Positions 8,731 through 17,311 are shown, counted from the stretch's first letter. The stretch is 64,000 nucleotides of DNA from an uncultured Lachnospiraceae bacterium (GCA_910588965.1 CAJUSO010000006.1:24392-88391), one strand, 5' to 3'. The notes: a model not told the origin generated them from the sequence alone. Numbers and translations are program-made.

Positions 8731-9444
8731 ATGGACAGAGTATCATTGGAAAAGGAATTGAAAGGGAACGCTTACCCAGGCAGGGGCATAGTGATAGGCA
8801 AGTCCCAGGATGGGAAATATGCGGTTACTGCTTATTTTATTATGGGCAGGAGTGAGAATAGCCGCAACCGTATCTTTGTAAAGGAGGGGGAAGGCATCCG
8901 GACACAGGCGTTTGACCCTGCCAAGATGAGCGACCCCAGCCTTGTGATTTATGCCCCAGTCCGGGTGCTGGGCAATAAGACCATTGTAACCAATGGGGAT
9001 CAGACCGATACGGTCTATGAGCTTATGGACAAGCAGCAGACGTTTGAACAGGCTTTGCGCACCCGGGAGTTTGAGCCGGACGCGCCCAATTATACGCCCC
9101 GTATTTCAGGCATTATGCATGTAGGGGATGGCAGCTACAATTATGCCATGTCCATCTTAAAGAGCAGCAACGGCAACCCTGCAGCCTGCAGCCGCTATAC
9201 CTTTGCCTATGAGAACCCTTTAGACGGGGAAGGGCGTTTTATCCATACTTATATGGGGGATGGGGAGCCGCTGCCCAGCTTCGAGGGGGAACCGAAGCTT
9301 GTGGCAATCGAAGGGACGATTGACGAATTTGCTGCCCAGCTTTGGGAGAGCCTCAATGAGGATAATAAGGTATCCCTGTTTGTACGCTATATTGAGATTG
9401 CAACCGGAAGCTATGAGACGCGGATTATAAATAAACACCAGTAG
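8731..9444 (+). CDS. IMP cyclohydrolase, PurO type
   Basis: Predicted to close FAICAR to IMP, the last step of purine synthesis. The 237-residue protein resembles the PurO/IMP_cyclohyd family (GNAYPGRGIVIG near the N terminus, NSRNRIF, PNYTPRISG, AIEGTIDE) rather than the N-terminal half of bifunctional PurH. The start follows AAGGAGGAAAGGA. The next gene, 13 bp downstream, encodes the preceding step as a separate protein, so the two together replace PurH. The family call is good; activity is inferred from that pairing. Confidence 0.88.
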   Translation: MDRVSLEKELKGNAYPGRGIVIGKSQDGKYAVTAYFIMGRSENSRNRIFVKEGEGIRTQAFDPAKMSDPSLVIYAPVRVLGNKTIVTNGDQTDTVYELMDKQQTFEQALRTREFEPDAPNYTPRISGIMHVGDGSYNYAMSILKSSNGNPAACSRYTFAYENPLDGEGRFIHTYMGDGEPLPSFEGEPKLVAIEGTIDEFAAQLWESLNEDNKVSLFVRYIEIATGSYETRIINKHQ

Positions 9445-9457
9445 AATGGAGGAACAG

Positions 9458-10636
9458 ATGCAGGAATTAGAGTTAAAATATGGATGTAACCCCAACCAGA
9501 AGCCATCAAGGATCTATGTGGAGCAAGGCGGGCTGCCCATAAAAGTGCTGAACGGCAAGCCAGGTTATATCAATTTCCTGGATGCATTCAATGGATGGCA
9601 GCTTGTGAAGGAACTGAAGGCAGCTACAGGGCTTCCGGCAGCCACGTCTTTTAAGCATGTTTCCCCGGCAGGGGCGGCCGTAGGGCTTCCCATGTCCGAG
9701 GTGGAGAAGAAAATTTATTGGGTAGATGATATGGACATGGAGTTTACCCCCCTTGCCAATGCCTATGCCAGGGCCAGGGGCGCGGACCGTATGTCCTCTT
9801 TTGGGGATTTTATCTCCCTGTCGGACGTCTGTGATGTGGCTACGGCCAAGATTATCAAGAGGGAAGTGTCGGACGGCGTGATTGCCCCAGGATATGAGCC
9901 GGAGGCATTAGAAATCTTGAAGGCCAAGAAAAATGGCAATTACAATGTAGTGGAAATCGATCCCTCCTATGTGCCGGCCCCGATTGAGCGCAAGGAAGTG
10001 TTTGGCATTACATTTGAGCAGGGCAGGAATGAACTGAAAATTGACAGCGATTTCTTTGCAAATGTGGTAACGGAGAAGAAGGAGATTCCAGAGCAGGCCA
10101 AGATTGACCTGGCGATTGCGATGATTACCTTAAAATATACCCAGTCCAATTCTGTCTGCTATGCCAAGGGCGGCCAGGCCATCGGCATCGGAGCGGGGCA
10201 GCAGTCCAGGATCCACTGTACCCGCCTGGCAGGGCAGAAGGCAGATAACTGGTATCTGCGCCAGGCGCCGAAGGTACTGGGGCTGCAGTTCGTAGAAGGG
10301 ATTGGGCGGGCAGACCGTGACAATGCCATTGATCTGTATATTGGGGAGGATTATATGGATGTGATGGCGGATGGGGCCTGGGAGAAAACCTTCCAGGTAA
10401 AGCCGGAGGTATTTACCCAGGAGGAGAAGCGGGAATGGCTAGGGCAGCTGTCAGGCGTAGCCCTGGGTTCAGATGCGTTCTTCCCCTTTGGGGACAATAT
10501 TGAAAGGGCCCATCGGAGCGGTGTCGCTTATGTGGCAGAGCCGGGCGGCTCTATCCGGGACGACCATGTGATTGCCACTTGCAATAAGTACGGGATGGCC
10601 ATGTGCTTTACAGGGATACGGCTGTTCCATCATTAA
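9458..10636 (+). CDS. Stand-alone AICAR formyltransferase
   Basis: Predicted phosphoribosylaminoimidazolecarboxamide formyltransferase, forming FAICAR from AICAR and 10-formyl-tetrahydrofolate. At 392 residues it covers only the transformylase half of PurH. Family landmarks: LKYGCNPNQKPS at the N terminus, SFKHVSPAGAAVG with the catalytic Lys-His pair, TLKYTQSNSVCYAKGGQAIGIGAGQQSR and FPFGDNIE. ATG 9458 is preferred because GGAGGA lies five bases upstream; ATG 9446 overlaps that site. It ends at a strong bidirectional terminator. Confidence 0.95.
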   Translation: MQELELKYGCNPNQKPSRIYVEQGGLPIKVLNGKPGYINFLDAFNGWQLVKELKAATGLPAATSFKHVSPAGAAVGLPMSEVEKKIYWVDDMDMEFTPLANAYARARGADRMSSFGDFISLSDVCDVATAKIIKREVSDGVIAPGYEPEALEILKAKKNGNYNVVEIDPSYVPAPIERKEVFGITFEQGRNELKIDSDFFANVVTEKKEIPEQAKIDLAIAMITLKYTQSNSVCYAKGGQAIGIGAGQQSRIHCTRLAGQKADNWYLRQAPKVLGLQFVEGIGRADRDNAIDLYIGEDYMDVMADGAWEKTFQVKPEVFTQEEKREWLGQLSGVALGSDAFFPFGDNIERAHRSGVAYVAEPGGSIRDDHVIATCNKYGMAMCFTGIRLFHH

Positions 10637-10641
10637 AGGGA

Positions 10642-10684
10642 AAAGGCTCCCGGCGCAGCAGATGCGGCCAGGAGCCTTTGTTTC
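10642..10684. terminator. Bidirectional terminator between AICAR formyltransferase and pncB
   Basis: AAAGGCTCC and GGAGCCTTTG pair around a GC-rich loop, with A and T runs on either side. It lies between two convergent genes and could serve both. Confidence 0.85.
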
Positions 10685-10699
10685 TGCCTATCCCGTCGC

Positions 10700-12154
10700 T
10701 TAATGGATATCCGAATATTCATTCAGGATTTTCCGTTTCATATCGAAAAGCTTGTCTGATAAATCCACATAGACTTCATGGGGATTGGCAAAACGCTTCG
10801 TCTCATTCCAGAGGGTTTCTTTTTCCTGGGCGCAGTATGTTTGGATGTCCATGGCCTTGGGGGACTGGTAGACGCATTCCCCCTTTTGGAAGATGGGCGT
10901 AAGCAATTTGCGCATCGTATAAGTGCCGCCTTTCAGGCAGGTTTTTTTCCATGTCTCTAAAGGGTCGAAGAGCAGCAAATCCTTATCTGTGTCAAAAGAT
11001 TCCCCTTCCAGGCAGATGTAGTCTGCCCGGATTTTCCCAGAATCCTTTTCATAAATCCGGTACACCGTCTTGTTGCCAGGGTTCGTTACTTTCTCCGTAT
11101 TTTCAGAAAGCTTGATTTTGGGCAGGAAGGAGCCGTCCTTCCCTTTTATGGCCGCCAGCTTGTATACCCCTCCGAAAGCGGGGCAGTCTTTGGAGGTAAT
11201 CAGGTTCGTGCCGACGCCCCAGGAGGTTATCTTCGCCCCTTGGCTCTTTAGGTTCTCAATCAGGTATTCATCCAGGTCATTGGAAGCGGAAATCACAGCG
11301 TCTGCAAACCCGGCCTCATCCAGCATCCGCCGCGCCACTTTGGACAGGTAGGCCAGGTCGCCGCTGTCCATGCGGATACCATAAGAGCCCAAGGGGATGC
11401 CTGCTTCCCGCATTTCCCGGAAGACCCGGATGGCATTGGGGACGCCGGAGGTCAGCGTGTCGTACGTGTCGACCAGCAGGATGCAGGCAGAAGGGTAAAG
11501 CCTTGCATAGGCCTTGAAGGCAGTGTATTCATCCGGGAAGCCCATAATCCAGCTATGGGCATGGGTGCCCTTTATGGGAACGCCAAACATTTTCCCGCAT
11601 AGCACGTTGGAAGTACCGCAGCATCCCCCAATGACCGCTGCCCGCGCACCGTAAACCCCAGCATCCGGCCCCTGCGCCCGCCGCAGGCCAAATTCCATGA
11701 CGCCGTCCCCCTGGGCTGCATAGCAGACCCTGGCAGCCTTGGTGGCAATCAGGCTCTGGTGGTTCAGGATATTTAAAATGGCGGTCTCGACCAGCTGTGC
11801 CTCCATGATGGGGGCGATGACCTTGACCAACGGCTCCCGTGGGAAAATAACGGTGCCTTCCGGGATTGCGTAGATATCGCCAGAGAAATGGAAGCCTTCC
11901 AGGTATTCCAGGAAATCCCCATCAAAAATCCCCAGGCTCCTAAGGTAGGAAATATCTTCTTCTGTAAAATGCAGCCCTTTGATATAGCCGATAATCTGTT
12001 CTAGGCCGGCACAGATGGCATAGCCCCCATTGCTGGGGTTATTCCGGAAAAACGCGTCAAAGACGACAGTCTCATGGCTGCCCGTCTTGAAATAGCCCTG
12101 CATCATGGTCAGTTCGTAAAGGTCTGTCAGTAAGGTTAAATTTGAGGTGTCCAT
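10700..12154 (-). CDS. pncB: Nicotinate phosphoribosyltransferase
   Basis: Converts nicotinate and PRPP to nicotinate mononucleotide in NAD salvage (Preiss-Handler route). The 484 residues match the longer Firmicute form. Visible landmarks: LLTDLYELTMMQGY at the N terminus, EFGLRRAQGPDAG in the catalytic core, GTHAHSWIMGF and SYGIRMDSGDLA. The start follows AAAGGAG, with a consensus promoter upstream. An isochorismatase-family gene (43226) and glutamine-dependent NadE (33721) elsewhere in the window could complete the same NAD pathway. Confidence 0.96.
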   Translation of the reverse strand: MDTSNLTLLTDLYELTMMQGYFKTGSHETVVFDAFFRNNPSNGGYAICAGLEQIIGYIKGLHFTEEDISYLRSLGIFDGDFLEYLEGFHFSGDIYAIPEGTVIFPREPLVKVIAPIMEAQLVETAILNILNHQSLIATKAARVCYAAQGDGVMEFGLRRAQGPDAGVYGARAAVIGGCCGTSNVLCGKMFGVPIKGTHAHSWIMGFPDEYTAFKAYARLYPSACILLVDTYDTLTSGVPNAIRVFREMREAGIPLGSYGIRMDSGDLAYLSKVARRMLDEAGFADAVISASNDLDEYLIENLKSQGAKITSWGVGTNLITSKDCPAFGGVYKLAAIKGKDGSFLPKIKLSENTEKVTNPGNKTVYRIYEKDSGKIRADYICLEGESFDTDKDLLLFDPLETWKKTCLKGGTYTMRKLLTPIFQKGECVYQSPKAMDIQTYCAQEKETLWNETKRFANPHEVYVDLSDKLFDMKRKILNEYSDIH

Positions 12155-12207
12155 AGTGTGCTCCTTTTATGCAATGGTTTTGGCGCTCCTGCCTTGCTCT
12201 TTTATCT

Positions 12208-12237
12208 ATTATAGGAGATTCCCGGCTGTAATTGCAA
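12208..12237 (-). promoter_or_regulatory. Promoter for pncB
   Basis: On the minus strand, TTGCAA, an 18-bp spacer and a perfect TATAAT lie about 53 bp before the pncB start codon. Confidence 0.75.
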
Positions 12238-12249
12238 GTATATTTTTAC

Positions 12250-12302
12250 AGAAAAGAATCCCAGGGCATGCCGGATTTTTTCTATGCCAGGCATGCCCTG
12301 GG
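12250..12302 (-). terminator. Terminator of the catabolic cluster
   Basis: Read on the minus strand, CCCAGGGCATGCC pairs perfectly with GGCATGCCCTGGG (13 bp), followed by ATTCTTTTCTG. It lies 24 bp after the CoA-transferase B stop and marks the 3' end of the minus-strand cluster. Confidence 0.9.
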
Positions 12303-12326
12303 CGGTGATTCGCATCTATCTAAAAT

Positions 12327-12989
12327 CTATTCCCCGCACATGGGCTTTAAATCTTTGCTGATAATCAGCTGGGCTTCTGTAGCTTCCTGGATCTGCCCTA
12401 AGGTAAACGCGGGATTGTATTCTGCCAGCACCAGCCCTTCCCCTGTCACTTCAATGACGGCCATTTCTGTAATGATTTTATCCACGCATCTGACTGCCGT
12501 ATAAGGCAGGCGGCATTTTTTTAAAATCTTGGGGGCGCCTTTTGCCGTATGCTCCATGGCGATAATCACGTTCTTCGCCCCTACGAGAAGATCCATGGCG
12601 CCGCCCATGCCCGGCATTTTTTTCCCAGGGATAATCCAGTTGGAGAGTGAGCCTTCCTCATCCACCTCAAGCCCCCCTAAGATAGTGGCGTCCACATGCC
12701 CGCCGCGGATCATGGCGAAGGAGGTAGCGGAGTCTATAAACGCCCCTCCGGCATCCACTGCCGAAGGGGAACCCCCGGCGTCTACGATATGGAGGGGGCT
12801 GTGTGTCCAATCATCCACCGCGGCCGTGCCTACAATGCCATTTTCAGACTGGAGCACCACATGCACGTCTTCTGGCAGGTACTGGGGGACCAAGGTAGGC
12901 AGCCCAATCCCTAAGTTCACCACATCCCCGTCATGGAGTTCCTTTGCCACGCGTTTTGCAATAAAGCCTTTGATTTCAGACCGTTCCAC
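12327..12989 (-). CDS. Acetoacetate-type CoA-transferase, subunit B
   Basis: The beta subunit of a family I CoA-transferase (AtoA/ScoB type), 220 residues. The active-site glutamate is Glu49 in the SENG motif (LQSENGIVG), with NLGIGLPT upstream and GGAMDLLVGAKN downstream. It overlaps subunit A by 14 bp, so the two are translationally coupled. Given the BKACE lyase and dehydrogenase in the cluster, the likely job is to activate released acetoacetate with CoA from acetyl- or butyryl-CoA. That substrate is inferred from context; sequence alone cannot separate acetoacetate from other short oxo-acids. Confidence 0.92.
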   Translation of the reverse strand: MERSEIKGFIAKRVAKELHDGDVVNLGIGLPTLVPQYLPEDVHVVLQSENGIVGTAAVDDWTHSPLHIVDAGGSPSAVDAGGAFIDSATSFAMIRGGHVDATILGGLEVDEEGSLSNWIIPGKKMPGMGGAMDLLVGAKNVIIAMEHTAKGAPKILKKCRLPYTAVRCVDKIITEMAVIEVTGEGLVLAEYNPAFTLGQIQEATEAQLIISKDLKPMCGE

Positions 12990-13677
12990 GTTTTTTTCCT
13001 CCTCTCACCACATAATCAACATAAATGCTCTGGGTGCGTACATCCTCCGGGCGGATGTACCCCAAATACACGATTTCTTCCGCCTCTACGATAACAGTAT
13101 CTGCAGCTGTCGCCATCAGCGGGTTGAAATTGCTGGTGGCTCCCCTGTACCAGATATTTCCTTTCGGGTCGACCACAGACCCAGCGATAATTGCAATATC
13201 TGCCCGGATGGCATCCATCATCAGGTATTCTTTCCCATGGATGGACTGCTTGCCCAGGCAGAGGGGGGAATCCTCCACGATAGTGCCCACGCCCGTGGGG
13301 GTCAGCACGCCGCCCAGCCCAGCGCCGCCGGCGCGGATCATCTCAGCCAGTGAGCCTTGGGGCACCAGGATAACCTCTAGGGTCTTGTCTTCCATCGACT
13401 GTTTTGCCACTTCAGGGTTCAGCCCCACATGGGTGGCAATAAACCGCTTTACCTGATGGTTATGTACCAGCTTGGCCACGCCGTAATGCTCTTCCCGCAT
13501 GGGACCTCCAGGCATAGAGGCGTCATTGCAGATGATTGTCAGATCTTTTACCTCACTGTCAGCCAGGACGTCTATTAAGTCATGGGGCGTCCCGCATCCC
13601 ATAAAGCCGCCTACCATAACCGTCATGCCGTCATGGATTAGCGCAGCCGCATCTTCTAATGATAATAGTGTAGGCAT
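12976..13677 (-). CDS. Acetoacetate-type CoA-transferase, subunit A
   Basis: The alpha subunit (AtoD/ScoA type), 233 residues. The glycine-rich N-terminal GGFMGCGTPHDLIDVL and the GVLTPTGVGT segment are family features. A good GGAGGTAA site precedes the ATG. The order A then B with a short overlap is the usual one. It lies 83 bp after the dehydrogenase gene. The AB complex would transfer CoA to acetoacetate, so the C6 skeleton from ring cleavage ends as two acetoacetyl-CoA; this is a pathway inference. Confidence 0.92.
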   Translation of the reverse strand: MPTLLSLEDAAALIHDGMTVMVGGFMGCGTPHDLIDVLADSEVKDLTIICNDASMPGGPMREEHYGVAKLVHNHQVKRFIATHVGLNPEVAKQSMEDKTLEVILVPQGSLAEMIRAGGAGLGGVLTPTGVGTIVEDSPLCLGKQSIHGKEYLMMDAIRADIAIIAGSVVDPKGNIWYRGATSNFNPLMATAADTVIVEAEEIVYLGYIRPEDVRTQSIYVDYVVRGGKKRGTV

Positions 13678-13760
13678 TGCCGTTACCTCCTGTTCATTTT
13701 CTGCTTTCTGGTGTTTTGGGGATATGCCCTGCCCTTTACGCGCAGGCTGGCGCTATCCCC

Positions 13761-14690
13761 TTATTTCTGGTAAAGCATCCAGATTAGGTATTCGTTCAGG
13801 GCAGCGTTGGATGCTGCTGCCTGTTCCGGCGTCCAGGACTGGAAACCCTCCCCTGTCTTGAACCCGGTTTTCCCGGCCTCTTTCAGCCCGGCCAGCAGCT
13901 TGGAAGGCTTGTGGGAATCTTCCAGGTCTTTTAAGATATAATCATGGATATTATAAGTGAGGTCCGTCCCCACCATATCTGCATTTTCCATAGGCCCGAG
14001 CTGGGGCAGCCGCAGCCCGAAGGAATAGCGTACGGCTTCGTCTACGGTGGCTGCGTCCGCAATCCCGTTTTCTACAATGGAGATAGCCTCCCGCCACAGG
14101 GCATGCTGCATCCGGTTTGCAATAAAGCCGGGCACATCCTTCTTACAGAGCACCGGTTTTTTTCCTGCTGAGCGGAGGACTTCCATAACGGTTTCTGCCA
14201 CTTCATCAGAGGAAGCATCGGATTTCACCACCTCGACCAAGGGAATCAGATGCCCTGGGTTCCAGAAATGGGTGCCTACAAAACGCTCCCGGTGCTGCAG
14301 GTGTTCTGAAATCTGGGAGGGGCTCATGACGGAGGAATTGGTGCAGAAAATAGTATCCGCACTGCAGCGGGCTTCCAGCTTTGCAAAGGTCTCCTGCTTT
14401 ACCTTCATATCTTCAAATACAGCTTCAATGACAAAGTCCGCAGAAGATACCCGGCTGCTGTCAATGTCGTCCGTAAAGGAAATACGGGAGAGGCGCTCAT
14501 CCAATTCCGATTCCGCCAGGACGCCTTTTTCTATCAGCTTCTCTGTATTAATGCGGATGCCTGCAGCTACGTCCGTAGGGTTAATATCGTATAATGCAAC
14601 CTGATAAGCCGGATTGGAGGCCATGACAAAGGCGATATTCTTCCCCATCATGCCTGCGCCGCAAATCAGGATATTTTTAATTTCTTTCAT
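13761..14690 (-). CDS. 3-hydroxyacyl-CoA-dehydrogenase-like enzyme, predicted 3-hydroxy-5-oxohexanoate dehydrogenase
   Basis: A NAD-dependent dehydrogenase of 309 residues. The Rossmann motif GAGMMG is at the N terminus; FCTNSSVMSPSQI and GTHFWNPGHLIPLVEVV carry the active-site region (catalytic His in THFWNP); DVPGFIANRMQ and LGPMENADMVG are typical of the C-terminal helical domain. I start at ATG 14690, preceded by AAAGGATGG, rather than the upstream in-frame ATG at 14768, which lacks a site. It is longer than butyryl-CoA-pathway Hbd enzymes and resembles the branch acting on free hydroxy-acids, such as carnitine dehydrogenase. Beside an SDR, a cyclase-family hydrolase and a BKACE lyase, it fits the (S)-3-hydroxy-5-oxohexanoate dehydrogenase of phloroglucinol breakdown. 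Confidence 0.85.
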   Translation of the reverse strand: MKEIKNILICGAGMMGKNIAFVMASNPAYQVALYDINPTDVAAGIRINTEKLIEKGVLAESELDERLSRISFTDDIDSSRVSSADFVIEAVFEDMKVKQETFAKLEARCSADTIFCTNSSVMSPSQISEHLQHRERFVGTHFWNPGHLIPLVEVVKSDASSDEVAETVMEVLRSAGKKPVLCKKDVPGFIANRMQHALWREAISIVENGIADAATVDEAVRYSFGLRLPQLGPMENADMVGTDLTYNIHDYILKDLEDSHKPSKLLAGLKEAGKTGFKTGEGFQSWTPEQAAASNAALNEYLIWMLYQK

Positions 14691-14818
14691 ACTGGGAAAC
14701 CATCCTTTCGCAAGTCCAATTGATTGATGTATGATAAAGCTCCCGCCAGAATGGGGCGCCGCCTGCATCTTGATAGGTTGGCCTGCGCCGGGCCATACGG
14801 GGAGGAAAATACGAGGGT

Positions 14819-14848
14819 ATTATGTCCTGGTGGGAGCCATATCAGCAA
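14819..14848 (-). promoter_or_regulatory. Possible internal promoter before the dehydrogenase gene
   Basis: On the minus strand, TTGCTG, an 18-bp spacer and CATAAT lie just after the zinc-ribbon stop, in a 160-bp gap. It could start a dehydrogenase/CoA-transferase transcript. Sequence match only. Confidence 0.4.
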
Positions 14849-14850
14849 TA

Positions 14851-15042
14851 TTATTCTTCTACTTCTGCATACTCCATGTCGTCTGGAGTGCGTGCGCCGT
14901 CTTTTTCAAAGACGCCTTCCTTCCCGCAGAAAGGGCAGAGCCCGAACCTGTCCCCAAACGCAGGGATTAAGTCAGTCGCATATTTAAATTTCTGCTTGCA
15001 CTCCTGGCAGTGGTAATACATAAAACAGGGTCCCCAGCTCAT
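14851..15042 (-). CDS. Small zinc-ribbon protein inside the catabolic cluster
   Basis: A 63-residue protein with two CxxC knuckles (Cys12/Cys15 and Cys36/Cys39), a classic zinc ribbon or rubredoxin-like fold, followed by an acidic tail. The start overlaps the stop of the upstream lyase gene (ATGA), which favours translational coupling; an alternative start at Met8 (15021) would still keep all four cysteines. I do not recognise a named family and no such protein is a core enzyme of the phloroglucinol pathway. It may aid metal supply to the zinc-dependent lyase or the metal-dependent cyclohydrolase, but that is speculation. Confidence 0.75.
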   Translation of the reverse strand: MSWGPCFMYYHCQECKQKFKYATDLIPAFGDRFGLCPFCGKEGVFEKDGARTPDDMEYAEVEE

Positions 15043-15881
15043 TTGCCGAGCCCCAGGATTTCCCGCGCCTCAGATGGCGTGGCAGGCTCATTCCCAAACT
15101 CACGGATTACACGGGCGGCACGTTCTACCAGCTGGCGGTTGCTCTCAGCCAGCTGGCCCTTGGCATACATTACGTTGTCTTCCATGCCTACGCGGATATG
15201 GCCGCCCATGGCCACTGCCCCATAAGTCATTTCCATGGCGCAGTGCCCTACGCCAAAGCAGCTCCAGGTAGAGCCTGGGCAAAGCGTGTCCATGGTCTCT
15301 TTCATAAATACCAGGTTCTTCATAGAGCCTGGGATGCCGTTTGCACAGCCCATGCACATCTGGAAATGCAGGGGGGCCTTTAGTACGCCTTTTTTCAGGT
15401 AATAAGCGGCATTTGCAATCATCCCGGGGTCAAACACCTCAATTTCAGGCTTTACATTCCATTCCTGCATGTTCCTGCCCAATTCTTCCAGGAATTTTGG
15501 GGGGTTCAAAAAAAGGGAGGAATTGAGCCAGTTCATAGACCCGCAGTCGTAGCTGCCCATTTCCGGGCGCAGTTCCTTAAGGTGCGCCTGCCTTGTCTCG
15601 TCAGTCGCATTCAGATCCCCGGATGTGGTCAGGTTCAGTACAATGTCACAGTCTGGGTGCTGACTGCGCAAAAGGGTTACCGTTTCCCGGAACTTTTCTG
15701 TGGACATTGTCCCATTCCCTTCGTCATCCCGCATATGCAGGTGGGCGATGGCTGCCCCCGCCTGCCAGCAGCTATATACGTCATCTGCAATTTCCTGCGG
15801 GGTCATTGGGACGTTCGGGTTATTTTCTTTTTTTGGCCAAGCCCCGGTAGTGGCCACTGTAATAATTGTTTTCCTTGCCAT
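15039..15881 (-). CDS. BKACE-family beta-keto acid lyase, predicted triacetate acetoacetate-lyase
   Basis: A 280-residue member of the BKACE (DUF849) family, zinc enzymes that split a beta-keto acid with acetyl-CoA to give acetoacetate and a new acyl-CoA. The zinc-binding HLH is in AAIAHLHMRDDEG near residue 48; further family segments are VLNLTTSGD, MNWLNSSLF, EIEVFDPGMI and GGHIRVGMEDN. In this gene set the expected substrate is 3,5-dioxohexanoate (triacetate), giving acetoacetyl-CoA and acetoacetate. Family members also act on dehydrocarnitine and other keto acids, so the substrate rests on neighbours. The zinc-ribbon gene overlaps its stop. Confidence 0.88.
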   Translation of the reverse strand: MARKTIITVATTGAWPKKENNPNVPMTPQEIADDVYSCWQAGAAIAHLHMRDDEGNGTMSTEKFRETVTLLRSQHPDCDIVLNLTTSGDLNATDETRQAHLKELRPEMGSYDCGSMNWLNSSLFLNPPKFLEELGRNMQEWNVKPEIEVFDPGMIANAAYYLKKGVLKAPLHFQMCMGCANGIPGSMKNLVFMKETMDTLCPGSTWSCFGVGHCAMEMTYGAVAMGGHIRVGMEDNVMYAKGQLAESNRQLVERAARVIREFGNEPATPSEAREILGLGK

Positions 15882-15936
15882 TCTTGCTATCCATCCTTTC
15901 TGCTATTGTTATAGGGCCGCAGCCTTATCCTATGGC

Positions 15937-15980
15937 GTAACTGGTTTTTCATTGTAACAATGGGGGTATGGAACAGTTAC
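15937..15980. promoter_or_regulatory. Nested inverted repeats upstream of the lyase gene
   Basis: A perfect 13-bp palindrome, CATTGTAACAATG (15950-15962), lies inside an outer inverted pair GTAACTG (15937-15943) and CAGTTAC (15974-15980), in the gap between the MFS stop and the lyase start. No T run follows on either strand, so it looks more like a protein-binding site than a terminator. ACAGTTACA recurs upstream of the cupin gene at 19972-19980. Confidence 0.5.
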
Positions 15981-15991
15981 AGCCTGGCATT

Positions 15992-17311
15992 TTATTTCTG
16001 TGCCATTTTCCAGTCTTTATTGTATTTATGTTCGTCTACCGTAAGCACCAGCAGCACGTTCACCACTGCCACGCATGCAAACACAAGGTAAGCAAACCGG
16101 ATCTGGCCGCCAGTCAGAAGCTGCACGATGCCGTTCACTGCAAAGCAGAGAGCCGTAATCGCCCCTTGGATGGGGAAAATCACGCTGTTGACCTTGTCAA
16201 ATCCCTGGCGCCCGAAAATAGAGGTAGGCAAGGAAGTCGTAAAGTTTGCAGACCCGCCAATCCCCATGGCAATCATGAACAGGGAGGCATATACCAGAGG
16301 CGTTACATGATCCACTGCCGTGAAGTTCAAAAGCAGCGCAACTGCATACCAAATCCCAAACAGCACCATAGTCTTTTTCGTGCCCATCTTCTCATCAATC
16401 ACGCCTACCAGCCAAGAGCCCACAACGCCGCCCAATGCAAGTATGGTCATGACATTCATGGCGGTCTGCTGTGAGAAACCCAATTCCACATTCCGGAGCA
16501 CAAGCTGGCTCATAACCCCTACGGAACAGATCTGGAAGAACCCTGTCGTAATTGCCGCCATCCACAGTTCTTTGGTAGCCAGCAGCTTTCCGGTCGACCA
16601 GCCGCCGTCCCCGCTGCCTGTGCTGTGGTCATATTCTTCCTGGTATACCTTATCTGAGACATTATCCGGGTTCAGGTTCCGTTCTTCCGGTGTATTCCGG
16701 ATGAGGATCATCCCTAAGACGCCAATTACCACGGCTGCAATCCCAATCGGCACTACGCCCATGCCGATATTTTTCAGCACGGTAGGGCCAATCAGGATGG
16801 AAACCAGCTGTACATAAAACGCAGAAGCCAGGTTATGCCCCATCGTGGTGTACCCCATAACGATTCCCTTTTTCTTTGGGAACCAGTTTGCCACTAAGGT
16901 GCCGCCCGCCACATAGCCTGCCGACATAATGCCGCCATATACAAAGCACATAGCCACGCAATACAAGGCCACGCTCCCTGCGTTGCAGGCAGCAATATAA
17001 GAAATCCCGGCAATGATTGTGAAAATCCCAGAAGTCAGCCTGGGCCCGATCTTTTGGTTCACCTGGCCGGCAATAATGAAGAATACTACCCCCACCAGCC
17101 CGGCGATGGAGTTCATGTTCATGATAGTCCCCGTTTCCACGCCTAGGGCGGCCGCCACATTCGGCGCAGAAATATTAGACCCATCGTTACACATGCCTAC
17201 ATAAAGGAAGAACATCAGCAGGCAGTAAAGGATGGTCAGCCATCCCCATGCGCCAAAGCGGAAAATAGAATTTTTATTGCCGTCCGGCAGGTTATTTACT
17301 TTTTTGTCCAT
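15992..17311 (-). CDS. MFS transporter, OFA (oxalate/formate antiporter)-like
   Basis: A 439-residue inner-membrane carrier with about 12 hydrophobic segments (for example WLTILYCLLMFFLYVG, GVVFFIIAG, ALYCVAMCFVYGGI). The N-terminal half contains SAGYVAGGTLVANWFPKKKG, close to the OFA/monocarboxylate-type signature with WFP and KKG. I start at ATG 17311, preceded by AAGGAGAGAAGG; the longer in-frame reading lacks a site. Lying within the degradation cluster, it probably imports the substrate or exports an acidic product; direction and substrate are not visible. A terminator on the same strand separates it from the cyclase-family gene. Confidence 0.88.
   Translation of the reverse strand: MDKKVNNLPDGNKNSIFRFGAWGWLTILYCLLMFFLYVGMCNDGSNISAPNVAAALGVETGTIMNMNSIAGLVGVVFFIIAGQVNQKIGPRLTSGIFTIIAGISYIAACNAGSVALYCVAMCFVYGGIMSAGYVAGGTLVANWFPKKKGIVMGYTTMGHNLASAFYVQLVSILIGPTVLKNIGMGVVPIGIAAVVIGVLGMILIRNTPEERNLNPDNVSDKVYQEEYDHSTGSGDGGWSTGKLLATKELWMAAITTGFFQICSVGVMSQLVLRNVELGFSQQTAMNVMTILALGGVVGSWLVGVIDEKMGTKKTMVLFGIWYAVALLLNFTAVDHVTPLVYASLFMIAMGIGGSANFTTSLPTSIFGRQGFDKVNSVIFPIQGAITALCFAVNGIVQLLTGGQIRFAYLVFACVAVVNVLLVLTVDEHKYNKDWKMAQK

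Noticed and set aside
13761..15881. Carnitine degradation (carnitine dehydrogenase plus dehydrocarnitine-cleaving BKACE)
   Set aside because: The dehydrogenase and lyase families fit, but there is no betainyl-CoA thioesterase, and the adjacent SDR and cyclase-family hydrolase are not explained. Phloroglucinol degradation accounts for all enzymes.
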